NCBI RefSeq assembly: GCF_017873855.1
Contig: NZ_JAGGKR010000001.1
Location: forward strand, 1,617,529 to 1,681,528
DNA length: 64,000 nt
Direction of reading: 5' to 3'
DNA from: Methanolinea mesophila
GTDB lineage: Archaea > Halobacteriota > Methanomicrobia > Methanomicrobiales > Methanospirillaceae
The notes beneath the pieces were generated by a model. It was not told the DNA's origin, made no database searches, and worked only from the letters and a program-made list of their open reading frames with translations. Position numbers and translations under genes: made by a program. How positions within the stretch are numbered: position 1 is the stretch's first letter; every line of letters starts with the position of its first letter. This document shows, piece after piece, positions 44,663 to 53,726 of the stretch.

Positions 44663-45597
44663 ACTCGCCTCACTCCCGACTGGTAGGACATCGCCTTCTG
44701 GAACAGGGTGATCTCGCCGGATGCCGTGGACATTTCACTGTACACCACATCTTCCCCTTTCCCGACGCTGTAGAGGTCAACGGAGTAATCCTCGTCCAGT
44801 ACGTGGATCGGGATCGTCATTACATACGCGGTCCTCCCTTCCTGGAGGTGCGTATCGATGAACGCAGAGGCTGAACCCATCGCCGGGATGTCACCGAACC
44901 CGGTTACCTTGATGTCATAGTCTGCTGCGACCGGAACATCGGAACTCGCGGCGATATGACGTTCGGAACTGTCGGTCACCAGGGACATCAGGGTCATGTC
45001 CACGTCGCTCCCCATCTCTACGATGTTGCAGTACTCCGGGGTCAGGTCGATCTGATCTGCGGCGAAGGGACAGATGAACTGCGATTCCGCCAGGCCGAAC
45101 TCACCTGCTCCGTCTACAACAAGGCTCTCCGAGGAGACGGCCCGCCCTGTGTCAAACCCAACGAACTCAACGATCTTTGAGGTCTGAAGGTTCCTGTTGT
45201 CTACAACCTGGTTTGAGGTATCCAGTCCGGTGTTCTTTGTATATGAAACCAGTCCCTGGTCCGCGACCGTGCTCTCGGAATATGCGACGGCATACTGTAC
45301 TTCACCCAGCACGTTCCCGTCACCGAACAGGGGATCGAGGATGGGTATGTGCACAACTCCGACGTACGGGCCGAAATTCAGGGCATCGACCTGAAGCGGC
45401 GCACCGTCCAGGGCGATGTTCGAAATCTGCAAGGTATATATGTCGTTTTCGGTCGCTGTTCCCGCGACCGCGATTGCAGTACCGGTTACAAACCCCTGAG
45501 TTTCGGGTGTTGCCGGCACGGGAGTGTCAGCGCATACCGCTGCAATCCCGAAGATTAGAACGATAGTTATCACTACTAAGTTAAGGGATCTTCTCAA
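44659..45597 (-). CDS. Secreted family A protein (PETQGF motif), pair 3
   Basis: 312 residues, TTG 45597 preceded by GGAGGGGGA. The signal ends at A-V-C-A (about residue 23), followed by D-T-P-V-P-A-T-P-E-T-Q-G-F. It keeps Y-S-E-S-T-V-A-D-Q-G-L, F-D-T-G-R-A-V-S-S-E, C-P-F-A-A-D ... Y-C-N-I-V-E-M-G, G-F-G-D-I-P-A-M-G-S-A-S-A-F and Y-S-E-M-S-T-A-S-G-E-I, ending G-V-R-R-V. It is closest to the A genes of pairs 1 and 2, and like them is first in an overlapping A-B unit although it lies over 30 kb away. So pairing with B goes along with the A subtype that has the E-M-G ending after the second Cys. Confidence 0.88.
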   Translation of the reverse strand: MRRSLNLVVITIVLIFGIAAVCADTPVPATPETQGFVTGTAIAVAGTATENDIYTLQISNIALDGAPLQVDALNFGPYVGVVHIPILDPLFGDGNVLGEVQYAVAYSESTVADQGLVSYTKNTGLDTSNQVVDNRNLQTSKIVEFVGFDTGRAVSSESLVVDGAGEFGLAESQFICPFAADQIDLTPEYCNIVEMGSDVDMTLMSLVTDSSERHIAASSDVPVAADYDIKVTGFGDIPAMGSASAFIDTHLQEGRTAYVMTIPIHVLDEDYSVDLYSVGKGEDVVYSEMSTASGEITLFQKAMSYQSGVRRV

Positions 45598-45615
45598 AGG
45601 ATTTCTCCCCCTCCT

Positions 45616-45629
45616 GCCGAGTCTTCGGC
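45616..45629. promoter_or_regulatory. Inverted repeat at probable transcript start of pair 3
   Basis: GCCGA (45616-45620) and TCGGC (45625-45629), perfect, 4-base loop. TATATAA at 45651-45657 is centred 25 bases beyond the outer edge. Confidence 0.6.
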
Positions 45630-45717
45630 CATCAGATTCCGCCTTTTTTGTATATAACTTTTCCGAAAAAAAACGATTTTATCATCTTTATATACTAATT
45701 GAGAGCGGAAAACATTG

Positions 45718-45749
45718 TATTTCCAGTGGAAAAATTTGCACTGGAAATA
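45718..45749. promoter_or_regulatory. Inverted repeat, candidate operator, sister of 13547-13589
   Basis: TATTTCCAGTG at 45718-45728 and its exact complement CACTGGAAATA at 45739-45749; half-site centres are 21 bases apart. It lies 121-152 bases before the start of A pair 3, about the same place as the 13547-13589 site relative to A pair 2 (98-140 bases). Confidence 0.55.
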
Positions 45750-46298
45750 CCCTGAAAATAGGGAAGGTTATTGCACTCGAATTTCTGCAAAGAGCTCCGC
45801 CGGGTGAAGTTGAGTTAACTACTTTTGAACAAGGTATCTGGGGCAGGGGTTAAGTGTGGCATGCAAAGGCGGATAAAACTTGAAATGAGGGCGAATAAAA
45901 GAATTAACAGGCTTCCGGGGTGAAATATGGCGTGGAAAAGTAGATTATTCATCACCGTAGGAGCGTTATCGCCCTTGGGAGCGGGATCCCCGGAACCCAG
46001 GTGCATAGGTCATGATCGGGCCGGGGGCGGTTTCCCCATTTCGACCCCGGGGCATTCAGGAGCGAGCCGCCTCCGGAAGAGGTACCTTCCGGATAACCTT
46101 CACCGCATGGTGCAATGGGGAATATCCTGATGATAAGGGTCATCGTTTTGCGGGTAGGGATGTGTGGACCGCCCTACCGGATATTCAGTACTGAACCCGG
46201 AAAAAAACCCAATCTTTATCCACGCATTCATTGGATGTAATCATCAATGAATTTCTCCTGTAGCGGGATGATATTTGGTGGAAGGAGGGATTGAAAAG
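45750..46298. other. Intergenic before the ClC gene
   Basis: About 550 bases. A 67-codon frame starts with ATG 45927 after GGGGTGAAAT and an AT-rich box, a fair start signal, but the product has no protein-like pattern. GGAGGG at 46284-46289 is the ribosome site of the ClC gene. Confidence 0.4.
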
Positions 46299-47621
46299 AT
46301 GCAGGAAACAGAAGTATGTTCGGGCCCGGCCATAAAAGAAGGGGATGAAGACAAGCACCCGGAGGGAACCGGATCAAAATTATGGCACATTATTCTCATC
46401 GCTCTCATCGCCATCGCCTTTACCGCTGCGTTCCTGACCCTCTACGGCGCATTGAACAACCTCATCTGGTTTGATAACGATTTTGTCGCCGCGAACCGGT
46501 GGACCATTCCTGTGGGAGTTATGATATTCTCGCTCGCAGTCGGGCTCTGCCAGAAATATCTCCATGCCCCCAACGAAATCAACGGCAGTTTCGTGGAATC
46601 TCTCAAGGGGGAGGGTGCGGAGATCAACTACCGGACCTTTCCCGGGGCGTTCCTTTCCTCGATCTTCTCGCTCCTTTCAGGGGCCAGCATCGGCCCGGAG
46701 GGGACTATCGCGGTCCTCGTCGGTGATATTGCGAGCTTCACCAGGCAGAAGCTGAAATTCGCGGTTCATTCGGCAGGGGATGCACTCGGTTTCGACGTCG
46801 CGGCCATGGCGTCCGCATTCAACGGCATTATAGGAAGCGTCCTGTTCACCGGTATCTTCGCGACCGAGTTCCAGGTGGGTGGGAAAAAGAACGCGCTGCG
46901 TTTTCTCACCTGGAACCTGCTCGCGGGCGCCATCGGGTACATGTTTTACGCCGCCATCGGGCTTCCCGCATTCGCCCAGGCGATCCCGTTTTCACCCATT
47001 GGAGATCTTCACCTGGTCTATATCCTCGATGCGTTCCTTCTCGGAGTGCTCGGGGCCCTGATTGCCATCTTTATGGGGATTTCCATGAAGGGTGCCGGCA
47101 AGTTATTCGACCGGGTTTTCGGGGAAAAAATTATGCTCAGGATCCTGGGAGCGGGAGCGATCATCGCCGTGGTATGCTACATCTTCCCGGAGGTAATGTT
47201 CTCCGGGGAGATCCAGGTCCGTACCCTGATCGATAACCCGGCGCTGTTCGGGGTTGCGATGCTGCTTCTCTTTGCGCTGCTGAAGATCCTGCTCCTCGCG
47301 GTCTCGTTCAAGGGCGGGTATCTTGGCGGACCAATCTTCCCGATCCTTTTCTCCTCCACGATGATCGGGCTTGCCCTATCCCTCGTGTTCCCCGGAGTCC
47401 CGGTCTCTATCCTGGTCCTGTGCATCGAAGTGGCCGCCATTACCCTTGCCCTGGGGGCGCCGCTCACGGCGATCCTCCTGGTCGCGGTCGTAGGGGCCGC
47501 CGATCCTCATACGGTTGCCTTGCTTGCCCTTTCTGCGGTAACTGCGATGATCCTCATGCAGGCACTCACGCGGTTCCGGGAGAAACGGGGTGCCGGAGGC
47601 GAGGAGGCACCGGGGGAATGA
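46299..47621 (+). CDS. ClC-type chloride channel/transporter
   Basis: 440 residues from ATG 46299, nine bases after AAGGAGGG; the frame could start at TTG 46275 but this would place the ribosome site inside the gene. About ten helices. G-A-S-I-G-P-E-G-T corresponds to the G-x-E-G-P motif and G-G-Y-L-G-G-P-I-F-P to the G-x-F-x-P motif of ClC proteins. The first motif, GSGIP, which lines the anion filter, is degenerate (N-G-S-F-V-E-S). It belongs to the divergent prokaryotic ClC group; whether it exchanges protons for anions cannot be told. Acidic cytoplasmic N-terminus of about 30 residues. Confidence 0.82.
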   Translation: MQETEVCSGPAIKEGDEDKHPEGTGSKLWHIILIALIAIAFTAAFLTLYGALNNLIWFDNDFVAANRWTIPVGVMIFSLAVGLCQKYLHAPNEINGSFVESLKGEGAEINYRTFPGAFLSSIFSLLSGASIGPEGTIAVLVGDIASFTRQKLKFAVHSAGDALGFDVAAMASAFNGIIGSVLFTGIFATEFQVGGKKNALRFLTWNLLAGAIGYMFYAAIGLPAFAQAIPFSPIGDLHLVYILDAFLLGVLGALIAIFMGISMKGAGKLFDRVFGEKIMLRILGAGAIIAVVCYIFPEVMFSGEIQVRTLIDNPALFGVAMLLLFALLKILLLAVSFKGGYLGGPIFPILFSSTMIGLALSLVFPGVPVSILVLCIEVAAITLALGAPLTAILLVAVVGAADPHTVALLALSAVTAMILMQALTRFREKRGAGGEEAPGE

Positions 47622-47998
47622 GCGGGCAGGGCGCAATATTTTTCCCGATCCCAAGGTTCTCGCGATGACGTTTATGTATTTTTGAAGTGGTTTTTCAGGC
47701 GGATCCGAGCCCGTCGGGTCGACAGGGCACATATGGTGGGGTCGGGCCGGGTCCTGCCGGGAAGCGGCATGAGGCGATTCCTGTGCAGGATCGGCAGAAC
47801 CCGGCTGCCGGGCGCAGAAACGTGAATAAAGACTATTTCATGACTTTTTTGAAAATCCTGCATGTTATGACATACCGGAGGCTGACGCTTTCGCCATCTG
47901 CGGCAGTCCCGGCGCGATATCGTCGAACCGCTTTCGCACCCGGATTGTAATAGCAGTAGTTGAGCTTCCGGATTTTTACGGAAACGTCAAAAAAAGGA
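47622..47998. other. Intergenic, convergent genes
   Basis: About 375 bases between convergent genes, with no protein-like frame and no clear hairpin with T run. Confidence 0.4.
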
Positions 47999-48541
47999 TT
48001 ATTTTCTCATCATGAACGAGCCTATGATGGCCACGATTCCGCCGAGGATGGCGAATCCACCCATAATGTAGGGGAGGAGAATCGCGGTGACCAGCGTGTT
48101 TCCGAGGATGATGATACCCAGGATGATCCCGATGATACCGAGGATCACCGCTCCCCAGTCCTTGGTCGCAAAGCCCCGGAAGAGGTAGACGAATCCCATA
48201 AACAGGCCCCAGACCCCAATCACGATGGCAAGCAGCGGGAGGATGAGAATCGTGCTGTAGTACGGATAGGTCAGTATGATCAGCCCGGCGATGATACCGA
48301 GAATTCCGAGCACCACTTTCCACGCGACATCCTGTTTCGTCATCGCCGCGCTGATAATTCCGAAAATACCGCTCACGAACCAGTACGCGCCGAGGAATAT
48401 CAACAGCACGAACAACGTCTGGAGCGGATACGCGATGAGATATCCTCCGATAATCAGGAGGATGATTCCCTGGATAAGGACGAGCCACCAGGGAATGAAC
48501 TGCATCATACGGGCGCCTTCGGCACCCACGGTTTCTTCCAT
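47999..48541 (-). CDS. HdeD-like (DUF308) membrane protein
   Basis: 180 residues with six membrane helices arranged as three hairpins: each shows the W-x-x-x-L-x-G-I-x-x-I-I-x-G-x-x-(I/L)-x-x-P pattern of DUF308/HdeD. ATG 48541 is chosen over GTG 48547 since GAGGTTG then lies at normal distance. In bacteria HdeD aids acid resistance; the role in archaea is unknown. The segment after helix 4, F-R-G-F-A-T-K-D-W-G-A, is a cytoplasmic loop typical of the family. Single gene. Confidence 0.85.
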   Translation of the reverse strand: MEETVGAEGARMMQFIPWWLVLIQGIILLIIGGYLIAYPLQTLFVLLIFLGAYWFVSGIFGIISAAMTKQDVAWKVVLGILGIIAGLIILTYPYYSTILILPLLAIVIGVWGLFMGFVYLFRGFATKDWGAVILGIIGIILGIIILGNTLVTAILLPYIMGGFAILGGIVAIIGSFMMRK

Positions 48542-48950
48542 TAACACAACCTCGTTACCTTTTGCGGTATAGTCAATAATCAGGCTTCAACATATTAACC
48601 TTTCGCAAAAATCAGGGGATACTCTCCCGCTAATAAGAATCGGAGTTCTATCATCACTTTTTTTAACGTGGGGCCGGCATGAAGGACTCATCAAGGCCGC
48701 CGCCCGGATTCCCGGTCAAAAAAGACTGTTCGCTCCCATAGTTCCCTTCAGGGGGCGTTTTTCATTTTCAACCGCGTGATTCGCGGTGTGCCACACGAAG
48801 AGATTCTCGCAGTCATTCCCTGCCCGGGAATGAGACCCAGGCCCTGTGAGCAGGATCCATCCGATGCCCGGCGAATGTCCCGGGATGTCCGGGGTCGTTT
48901 CAATCCGGATCGCGGTGTATATAGGGGTACAAGCCCCTATTCCTTGACCG
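48542..48950. other. Divergent promoter region
   Basis: About 410 bases between divergent genes. GTGTATATAGG at 48915-48924 is a clear TATA box for the rightward gene, and TAGGGG-TACAAG-CCCCTA (48921-48938) a perfect hairpin right after it. The rest is non-coding. Confidence 0.5.
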
Positions 48951-49526
48951 GTGATTATTTTGGGAGAACCGACCGCTGCAGCAAGGGGAGAGGTGGTGGA
49001 AAAGGTCCTCGGCCCTGTCCACACCGCAGTCCAGTACGCCCTCGTGGCATTCCTGTCATACGTTGCCGCTTCTAACGTGACCATAGCCATGGAGGGTACG
49101 GCCGATCTTGCCCTTATCGGGTCGCTCTGGGCAATGATATCCGGGATCGTGGTCATGCAGGAGACCCGGAAGACCACGCTCGACAGTGCCTGGCTCCGTA
49201 TCCTCGGGTCACTGGCAGGAGCGATAATCAGCGCGATATATCTTGTATTTCTCCCTTTCAGCCCGTTGGGGATGGCGATCCTGATCGGAGTGACCGTACT
49301 CATCTGCCAGGGCATCGGAATTCCCGGTCACGCCCGCCTCGCCGCACTGACCGTGGGGGTAGTGATGGTGGTATCGGGCATGAACCCTGAGATCAGCCCT
49401 CTTGTGAACGCCGCCACGCGGTTCATCGAGGTGATCATCGGGAGTGTCGTTGCGGTGGCAGTGGTCTGGATATGGCCGTACGTGACCCGGCCGACCGGCT
49501 CTTCGGGGGCAGGACGGCAGTCGTAA
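48951..49526 (+). CDS. FUSC/aromatic acid exporter-like membrane protein
   Basis: 191 residues, GTG 48951. The TATA box at 48915-48924 puts the transcript start near 48946, so translation is close to leaderless; TTG 48960 is an alternative. Six helices with a layout V-Q-Y-A-L-V-A-F-L-S-Y-V, I-A-M-E-G-T-A-D, W-A-M-I-S-G-I-V-V-M-Q-E-T, R-I-L-G-S-L-A-G-A and N-A-A-T-R-F-I-E-V-I-I-G-S-V-V-A typical of the FUSC-type (ArAE/DUF939) half-size membrane domain. Members export aromatic acids or are of unknown use. It lacks the C-terminal cytoplasmic domain of larger relatives. Confidence 0.8.
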   Translation: MIILGEPTAAARGEVVEKVLGPVHTAVQYALVAFLSYVAASNVTIAMEGTADLALIGSLWAMISGIVVMQETRKTTLDSAWLRILGSLAGAIISAIYLVFLPFSPLGMAILIGVTVLICQGIGIPGHARLAALTVGVVMVVSGMNPEISPLVNAATRFIEVIIGSVVAVAVVWIWPYVTRPTGSSGAGRQS

Positions 49527-49885
49527 CAGAGTGTATGCGATGGCATAGGACCGCATTCCGGTCATTCGCGAATATCTGGTGAGAATGTTTTGTTGAATTC
49601 CCGAGCGTTCGCAGTCAAGGCAGACTCACGGTGAATTTTTTTGAAATACCCTGCCAGTTTTTTTTAAAAAAAGTCAAATTATTTTACACGGGATGACACT
49701 CCCCAAGAACGTCAATAAGCAGGAATGTCAAACAAAAACGGGAAAAATTAAAAAAACGGCCCGCATCTGCATTTTTTATTTGACAGCCCGGGACCGCTCC
49801 CGGATGAAAAGAAAAGCTTGATACCGTCATATTCAAGAGTACGACCGAGCTTAAGAGCATCACATCCAGGGGGTACCACCATACG
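49527..49885. other. Intergenic before the histidine kinase
   Basis: About 360 bases. TTTTTTTTAAAAAAA near 49658-49674 and other A/T runs up to 49780 include probable terminator and TATA sequences (ATTTTTTATTTG near 49772-49782). AGGGGGT at 49868-49874 is the only ribosome-site-like sequence before the kinase. Confidence 0.45.
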
Positions 49886-51586
49886 ATTCTGCAATATTCT
49901 CCGTATTTTCTTCCCCTGTGTATCGCCACCGCAGTCCTTGCGGTCCTTACAGTAATTGCCTGGCAGTACCGCCACCTGAAGGAAGGCCGGGCGGTCATCC
50001 TCTACCTTGGCGCTGCGACCCTCTGGGCCGGAGCATATGCCGGGGAGGTAGCGAGCCCGGAGTTCGCCCTGAATTATCTCTTTGTGGTGCTCGCCTACAT
50101 CGGAGTGGTGACGGTCCCGGTGGCGTGGTTCATGTTTGTGCTGGTGTATACCGGGAAAGGAAAGCGGGTAAACACCTCCACGGTGATCGCCCTGTTCGTA
50201 GTCCCCCTCCTCACTCTGACCCTCGTGGTCACCAACCAGTACCACCACCTCTTTTACTCGTCGGCAACCGCGGTGGTCACCACTTCGGGAATAACGTGGG
50301 TCTATTCGTACGGGCCGCTTTTTCTCATCCATGCCCTGTATTCGTACGGCCTGATCGTAGCGGGGATCGCCCTCCTTGCGAGCCGTTACCCCGGATCGCC
50401 CGCCCTCTTCCGCCTCCAGATTGTCCTGCTGATCATCGCGGTAGGCGTTCCCTTCCTGGCGAACCTGTTGAGGGTCTTCAAGGCGGGACCTGTTACCGGG
50501 TTCGACACAACACCGGTGATATTCATTCTTACCGGGGTGATTCTCATCACCGCCATCACCCGGTTACGACTCTTTTCCCTCTCGCCCGTCGCCTACTCCT
50601 ATCTGTTCAACCACATGACCGACGGGGTGTTCGTCACCAACGAGCAGGACCTGGTGGTGAATATCAATCCCGCCGCGGCGGGGATGCTCGGGATCCAGAC
50701 TAAAGATGCTATCGGTCGCTCCGTCCAGGACCTGATCCCCGGGCTGTCACACGAGTTTCTCGGGTGCAAGGCGGAGATCCGGACGGAATGTGAGATTGCG
50801 CTTCCCAGGAAGGAGTCGGGGGAGCTCTACGAGGTGAGCTGCATGCCGCTCAGCCCCGGCCGCGAGATCACGAGCGGTCGCCTTGTGATCCTCCATAACA
50901 TCAATGCAAGGCACCGGGCGCAGACCGCGTTGCTGATGGCGAACCAGAAACTGAACCTGCTCAACGATGTTACGCGACACGATATGCTCAATACGCTCAC
51001 CGCCCTGCTCATGAACCTCGAATATGCGAGGACCCTTGAGGGGGACAAGAAAATATCGGGAATCCTCACCGATGCAGAGAAGTCGGCCAGGATCCTGCAG
51101 GAGCAGGTGGAGTTCACCAGGGATTACCAGGACATGGGGGTCCGTGAGCCGGCGTGGCAGGACCTCGGAGAAGCCCTCAGGAGGGCATTGGCCGGGATTT
51201 CTCCCGGCAGCGTGAGAATAGAGTCCGGGGTGAACGGGGTGTTCATCTATGCCGACCCGCTGCTCGAGAAGGTGCTCCACAACCTCGTCGAGAACGCCCT
51301 CAAATACGGTGAGCGCCTCACCTTCGTCAGGGTGCGGTACTCGACGGGCCCCGAAGGGCTGACCTGGTATGTAGAAGACGACGGGGTGGGGATCTCCCCG
51401 GACCTGAAAGAGACCATCTTCCGCAGAGGATTCGGAAGAGGATCCGGTCTCGGTCTCTTCCTCGCACGCGAGATCCTCTCCATCACCGGGATGCAAATCA
51501 GGGAGACCGGGACCTTCGGGAAGGGAGCACGGTTCGAGATCGCGGTGCCAGAAGGATCGTTTCGGATCGCCGGTATTTCTGAATAA
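49886..51586 (+). CDS. 7TM-PAS histidine kinase, AUU start
   Basis: 566 residues if begun at ATT 49886. The nearest canonical in-frame codon is GTG 50084, but the protein-like frame clearly goes further up: L-Q-Y-S-P-Y-F-L-P-L-C-I-A-T-A and A-W-Q-Y-R-H-L-K-E-G give the first helices of the seven-helix input domain of archaeal kinases, whose members start M-x-x-x-S-P-Y-x-L-P-L. Between the stop at 49805 and 50084 the frame has no ATG, GTG or TTG. AGGGGGT lies 11-12 bases before the ATT. Then follow seven helices to about residue 230, a PAS domain (H-M-T-D-G-V-F-V-T-N), the H-box T-R-H-D-M-L-N-T-L, and a HATPase with N-L-V-E-N-A-L-K-Y-G, D-D-G-V-G-I and G-R-G-S-G-L-G-L. It is the only complete kinase in the window. 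Confidence 0.85.
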   Translation: MLQYSPYFLPLCIATAVLAVLTVIAWQYRHLKEGRAVILYLGAATLWAGAYAGEVASPEFALNYLFVVLAYIGVVTVPVAWFMFVLVYTGKGKRVNTSTVIALFVVPLLTLTLVVTNQYHHLFYSSATAVVTTSGITWVYSYGPLFLIHALYSYGLIVAGIALLASRYPGSPALFRLQIVLLIIAVGVPFLANLLRVFKAGPVTGFDTTPVIFILTGVILITAITRLRLFSLSPVAYSYLFNHMTDGVFVTNEQDLVVNINPAAAGMLGIQTKDAIGRSVQDLIPGLSHEFLGCKAEIRTECEIALPRKESGELYEVSCMPLSPGREITSGRLVILHNINARHRAQTALLMANQKLNLLNDVTRHDMLNTLTALLMNLEYARTLEGDKKISGILTDAEKSARILQEQVEFTRDYQDMGVREPAWQDLGEALRRALAGISPGSVRIESGVNGVFIYADPLLEKVLHNLVENALKYGERLTFVRVRYSTGPEGLTWYVEDDGVGISPDLKETIFRRGFGRGSGLGLFLAREILSITGMQIRETGTFGKGARFEIAVPEGSFRIAGISE

Positions 51587-51664
51587 GACCGGAATGCCGG
51601 CCTTGCAGAGATGGGGCACCCTATGACCTGGCGATTCGAAATCCTGTGTATCGGTCGTGGAAAA

Positions 51665-52153
51665 TTACAGGTTCTTCTGGAAGACCAGAGTCTCCCGGCC
51701 GCAGGTGGAGTTGGCGATCACCGCGAGCGTGCCGGACCTCTCCGCCCCGGATACTGTCATCATCGCGCCTACCCGGGGTTCCAGGACTCCCACCGGTTCA
51801 CCGTCCACCAGGACTTCCAGGGTTCCGGTGATCGCGAGGTCCCCTCCCTGCACAATGAGGTCGATATTCCCTCCGGGTCGTGGCACCGCAAGTACTTGAA
51901 TGTTCCGCACCTCACACGGCGGCGGGGCCACGGTCACCACGATTCCCGGGCTGGCCGGGAGGTACCCTCCCCCGCCGGTCCCGGGGAAGGATCCGGTGAA
52001 GATCCCGAATCCCGCGACGATGATCACCAGGACCCCCACACCGGCGAGGAAACGGGTAAGCGGCCGATGCCGCTTCAGGAGCGGTGCACCGCACTGGGGG
52101 CACTGCCCCTGCCACTCCCCGTATTCCCATCCGCATTCCCGGCACCGTACCAT
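51665..52153 (-). CDS. Zinc-ribbon membrane protein
   Basis: 162 residues. The N-terminal 25 residues are a zinc ribbon, C-R-E-C-G-W ... C-P-Q-C-G, followed by a basic stretch (K-R-H-R-P-L-T-R-F) and one membrane helix (35-53). The rest lies outside: a Gly/Pro linker and a small beta domain of about 90 residues with a Cys pair (P-P-P-C-E-V and S-T-C-G-R-E). Zinc-ribbon plus single-helix proteins are frequent in archaea and often of unknown role. It is convergent with the histidine kinase gene. Confidence 0.8.
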   Translation of the reverse strand: MVRCRECGWEYGEWQGQCPQCGAPLLKRHRPLTRFLAGVGVLVIIVAGFGIFTGSFPGTGGGGYLPASPGIVVTVAPPPCEVRNIQVLAVPRPGGNIDLIVQGGDLAITGTLEVLVDGEPVGVLEPRVGAMMTVSGAERSGTLAVIANSTCGRETLVFQKNL

Positions 52154-52349
52154 ATAATGTACTCCGGAGTATTCTTTTGGATATATTCTTTTTGGCCCAT
52201 TATTAGGCGTATTCTCCCCGGGAAGTCCTGATTATTCTTCAAAATAAAAAAAGGAAAGTATAAATGGGGAATTTCAGGATAGGTCCTGCTAAAAAATCGA
52301 TATCTATTTCATGTTTCCCTCCCCCCTTCCGGGAACGGGTGAGGAGCCC

Positions 52350-53573
52350 ATGAGGGTAAGGAAGAGGAGGATAATTCCGGTATTTGTAACGGTCATTCTG
52401 ATAGTGGTGTGCATCGCTCCCACGCTCTGCAGCGCGGGACCTGCCGGGGCAGCAGTCCAGGTACCCGACCCGGGAGCCGGTCAGGCGCTCGTGGGGTGGG
52501 AGTCCCGGGATATCGACGGGACCGGGGAATACGGATATTCATTCTCGCTTGCGGTCGATACACACGGTACGCCTCATATTGCTTCAACAGAGTCAAGGAG
52601 CGAATTCAGCAGCAGCCTGGTCTATTTCACCCGGGATCTCGGAGGATGGAAGAAAGAGGTGGTGGATGACCAGTCGGCTGTGTTGAGCACACCACAAATC
52701 ACCACGGATCCGTTCGGCCAGCCGCACATCATTTATGGGTACCTGATAAACGGTGTCACGGCAGATTATGCGTTGAAATACGCCCATAAAGACCGGTTCG
52801 GCTGGCATATCGAGAACCTTACCGATACAATCGGGCAGACCTACGGGGACGCGTCCATCGCGGTAAACATCCAGGGGGCTCCCCGGATAGTGTATTCGTC
52901 GTTCCCTGAAGGAAGTTTGATGTATGCCTCAAAAGACGGTAATACCTGGCATACGGAGCAGATCGACCCTGACGACTCTTCATGGCCGATATTGCAGCTC
53001 GATCGGAACGGGGAGCCAAGAGTGCTCTACACCTATCTTCCCACGTACTACAGCCGGGAGAAACGGTACGCCTCGCGAAACCAGGGAGAATGGGGGATTG
53101 AGGTGATCGACCAGAACTATTCGGGACGGTTCTCAGGGTTCGTCCTCGATCTCCTGGGTACCCCGCATATCGCGTTTTATAGAGTCATCCCCGGTAATTA
53201 CTACGAAGAAGTGGTGTATTTCACCCGGGGTCGGGCCGGATGGCAGCAAGATACGGTTGCGAGTGGAAACCTTCGCGATTATGCGACCGTGGTGGCGAGC
53301 GGGAACGGGATCGTGGGGGTAAGTTACGCAGTCCAGGACGCCGAAGACCAGGTCACGTCGATCCTCTATGCCATCAGGACCCGCTCGGGATGGAACCGCG
53401 AGACGGTTTCGGTTAAAGGGGACTCTTTCCTGCTCCAGCCCGGTTTCTCGATGGCCGGCGGACCGGGAGGAGCGGTCTCTCTCACTGCGACCCGGACGAA
53501 CACCGTCGGAAATCCGCAACAGGTAACGCCGTTTCTCGCGACACGGGGGACCCGCACCCCGGTCGCGGGATAG
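52350..53573 (+). CDS. Secreted beta-propeller-like repeat protein
   Basis: 407 residues from ATG 52350 with GGTGAGGAG right before it; the frame goes up to 52311 without need. Signal peptide M-R-V-R-K-R-R-I-I-P-V ... L-C-S-A. The body is a set of about seven units of 45-50 residues with the pattern D-x-x-G-x-P-H-I-(A/I)-(F/Y), (L/V)-x-Y-(F/A)-x-(R/K)-(D/G)-x-x-G-W-x-x-E-x-(V/I)-D, as in BNR/sialidase-type propellers without catalytic residues. It ends T-R-T-P-V-A-G without anchor. Probably binds ligands or surfaces outside the cell. Confidence 0.82.
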   Translation: MRVRKRRIIPVFVTVILIVVCIAPTLCSAGPAGAAVQVPDPGAGQALVGWESRDIDGTGEYGYSFSLAVDTHGTPHIASTESRSEFSSSLVYFTRDLGGWKKEVVDDQSAVLSTPQITTDPFGQPHIIYGYLINGVTADYALKYAHKDRFGWHIENLTDTIGQTYGDASIAVNIQGAPRIVYSSFPEGSLMYASKDGNTWHTEQIDPDDSSWPILQLDRNGEPRVLYTYLPTYYSREKRYASRNQGEWGIEVIDQNYSGRFSGFVLDLLGTPHIAFYRVIPGNYYEEVVYFTRGRAGWQQDTVASGNLRDYATVVASGNGIVGVSYAVQDAEDQVTSILYAIRTRSGWNRETVSVKGDSFLLQPGFSMAGGPGGAVSLTATRTNTVGNPQQVTPFLATRGTRTPVAG

Positions 53574-53726
53574 TGAATTCTCTCTTTATTTTTCCGCGTG
53601 GGGTCGGATGAGGAGAATATCTGATGGACGGGATGAATCAGGAAAACTGATCCCGCCGCCGGTACGCTCAGGAAGCGTTGAAGAATTTTTATCGGGTTCG
53701 GCCCTGTATATCCTATTGAACGAACC

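Noticed and set aside
45927-46130. 67-codon frame with good ribosome site
   Set aside because: The product lacks secondary-structure character and family resemblance; kept only as a remark in the intergenic entry.
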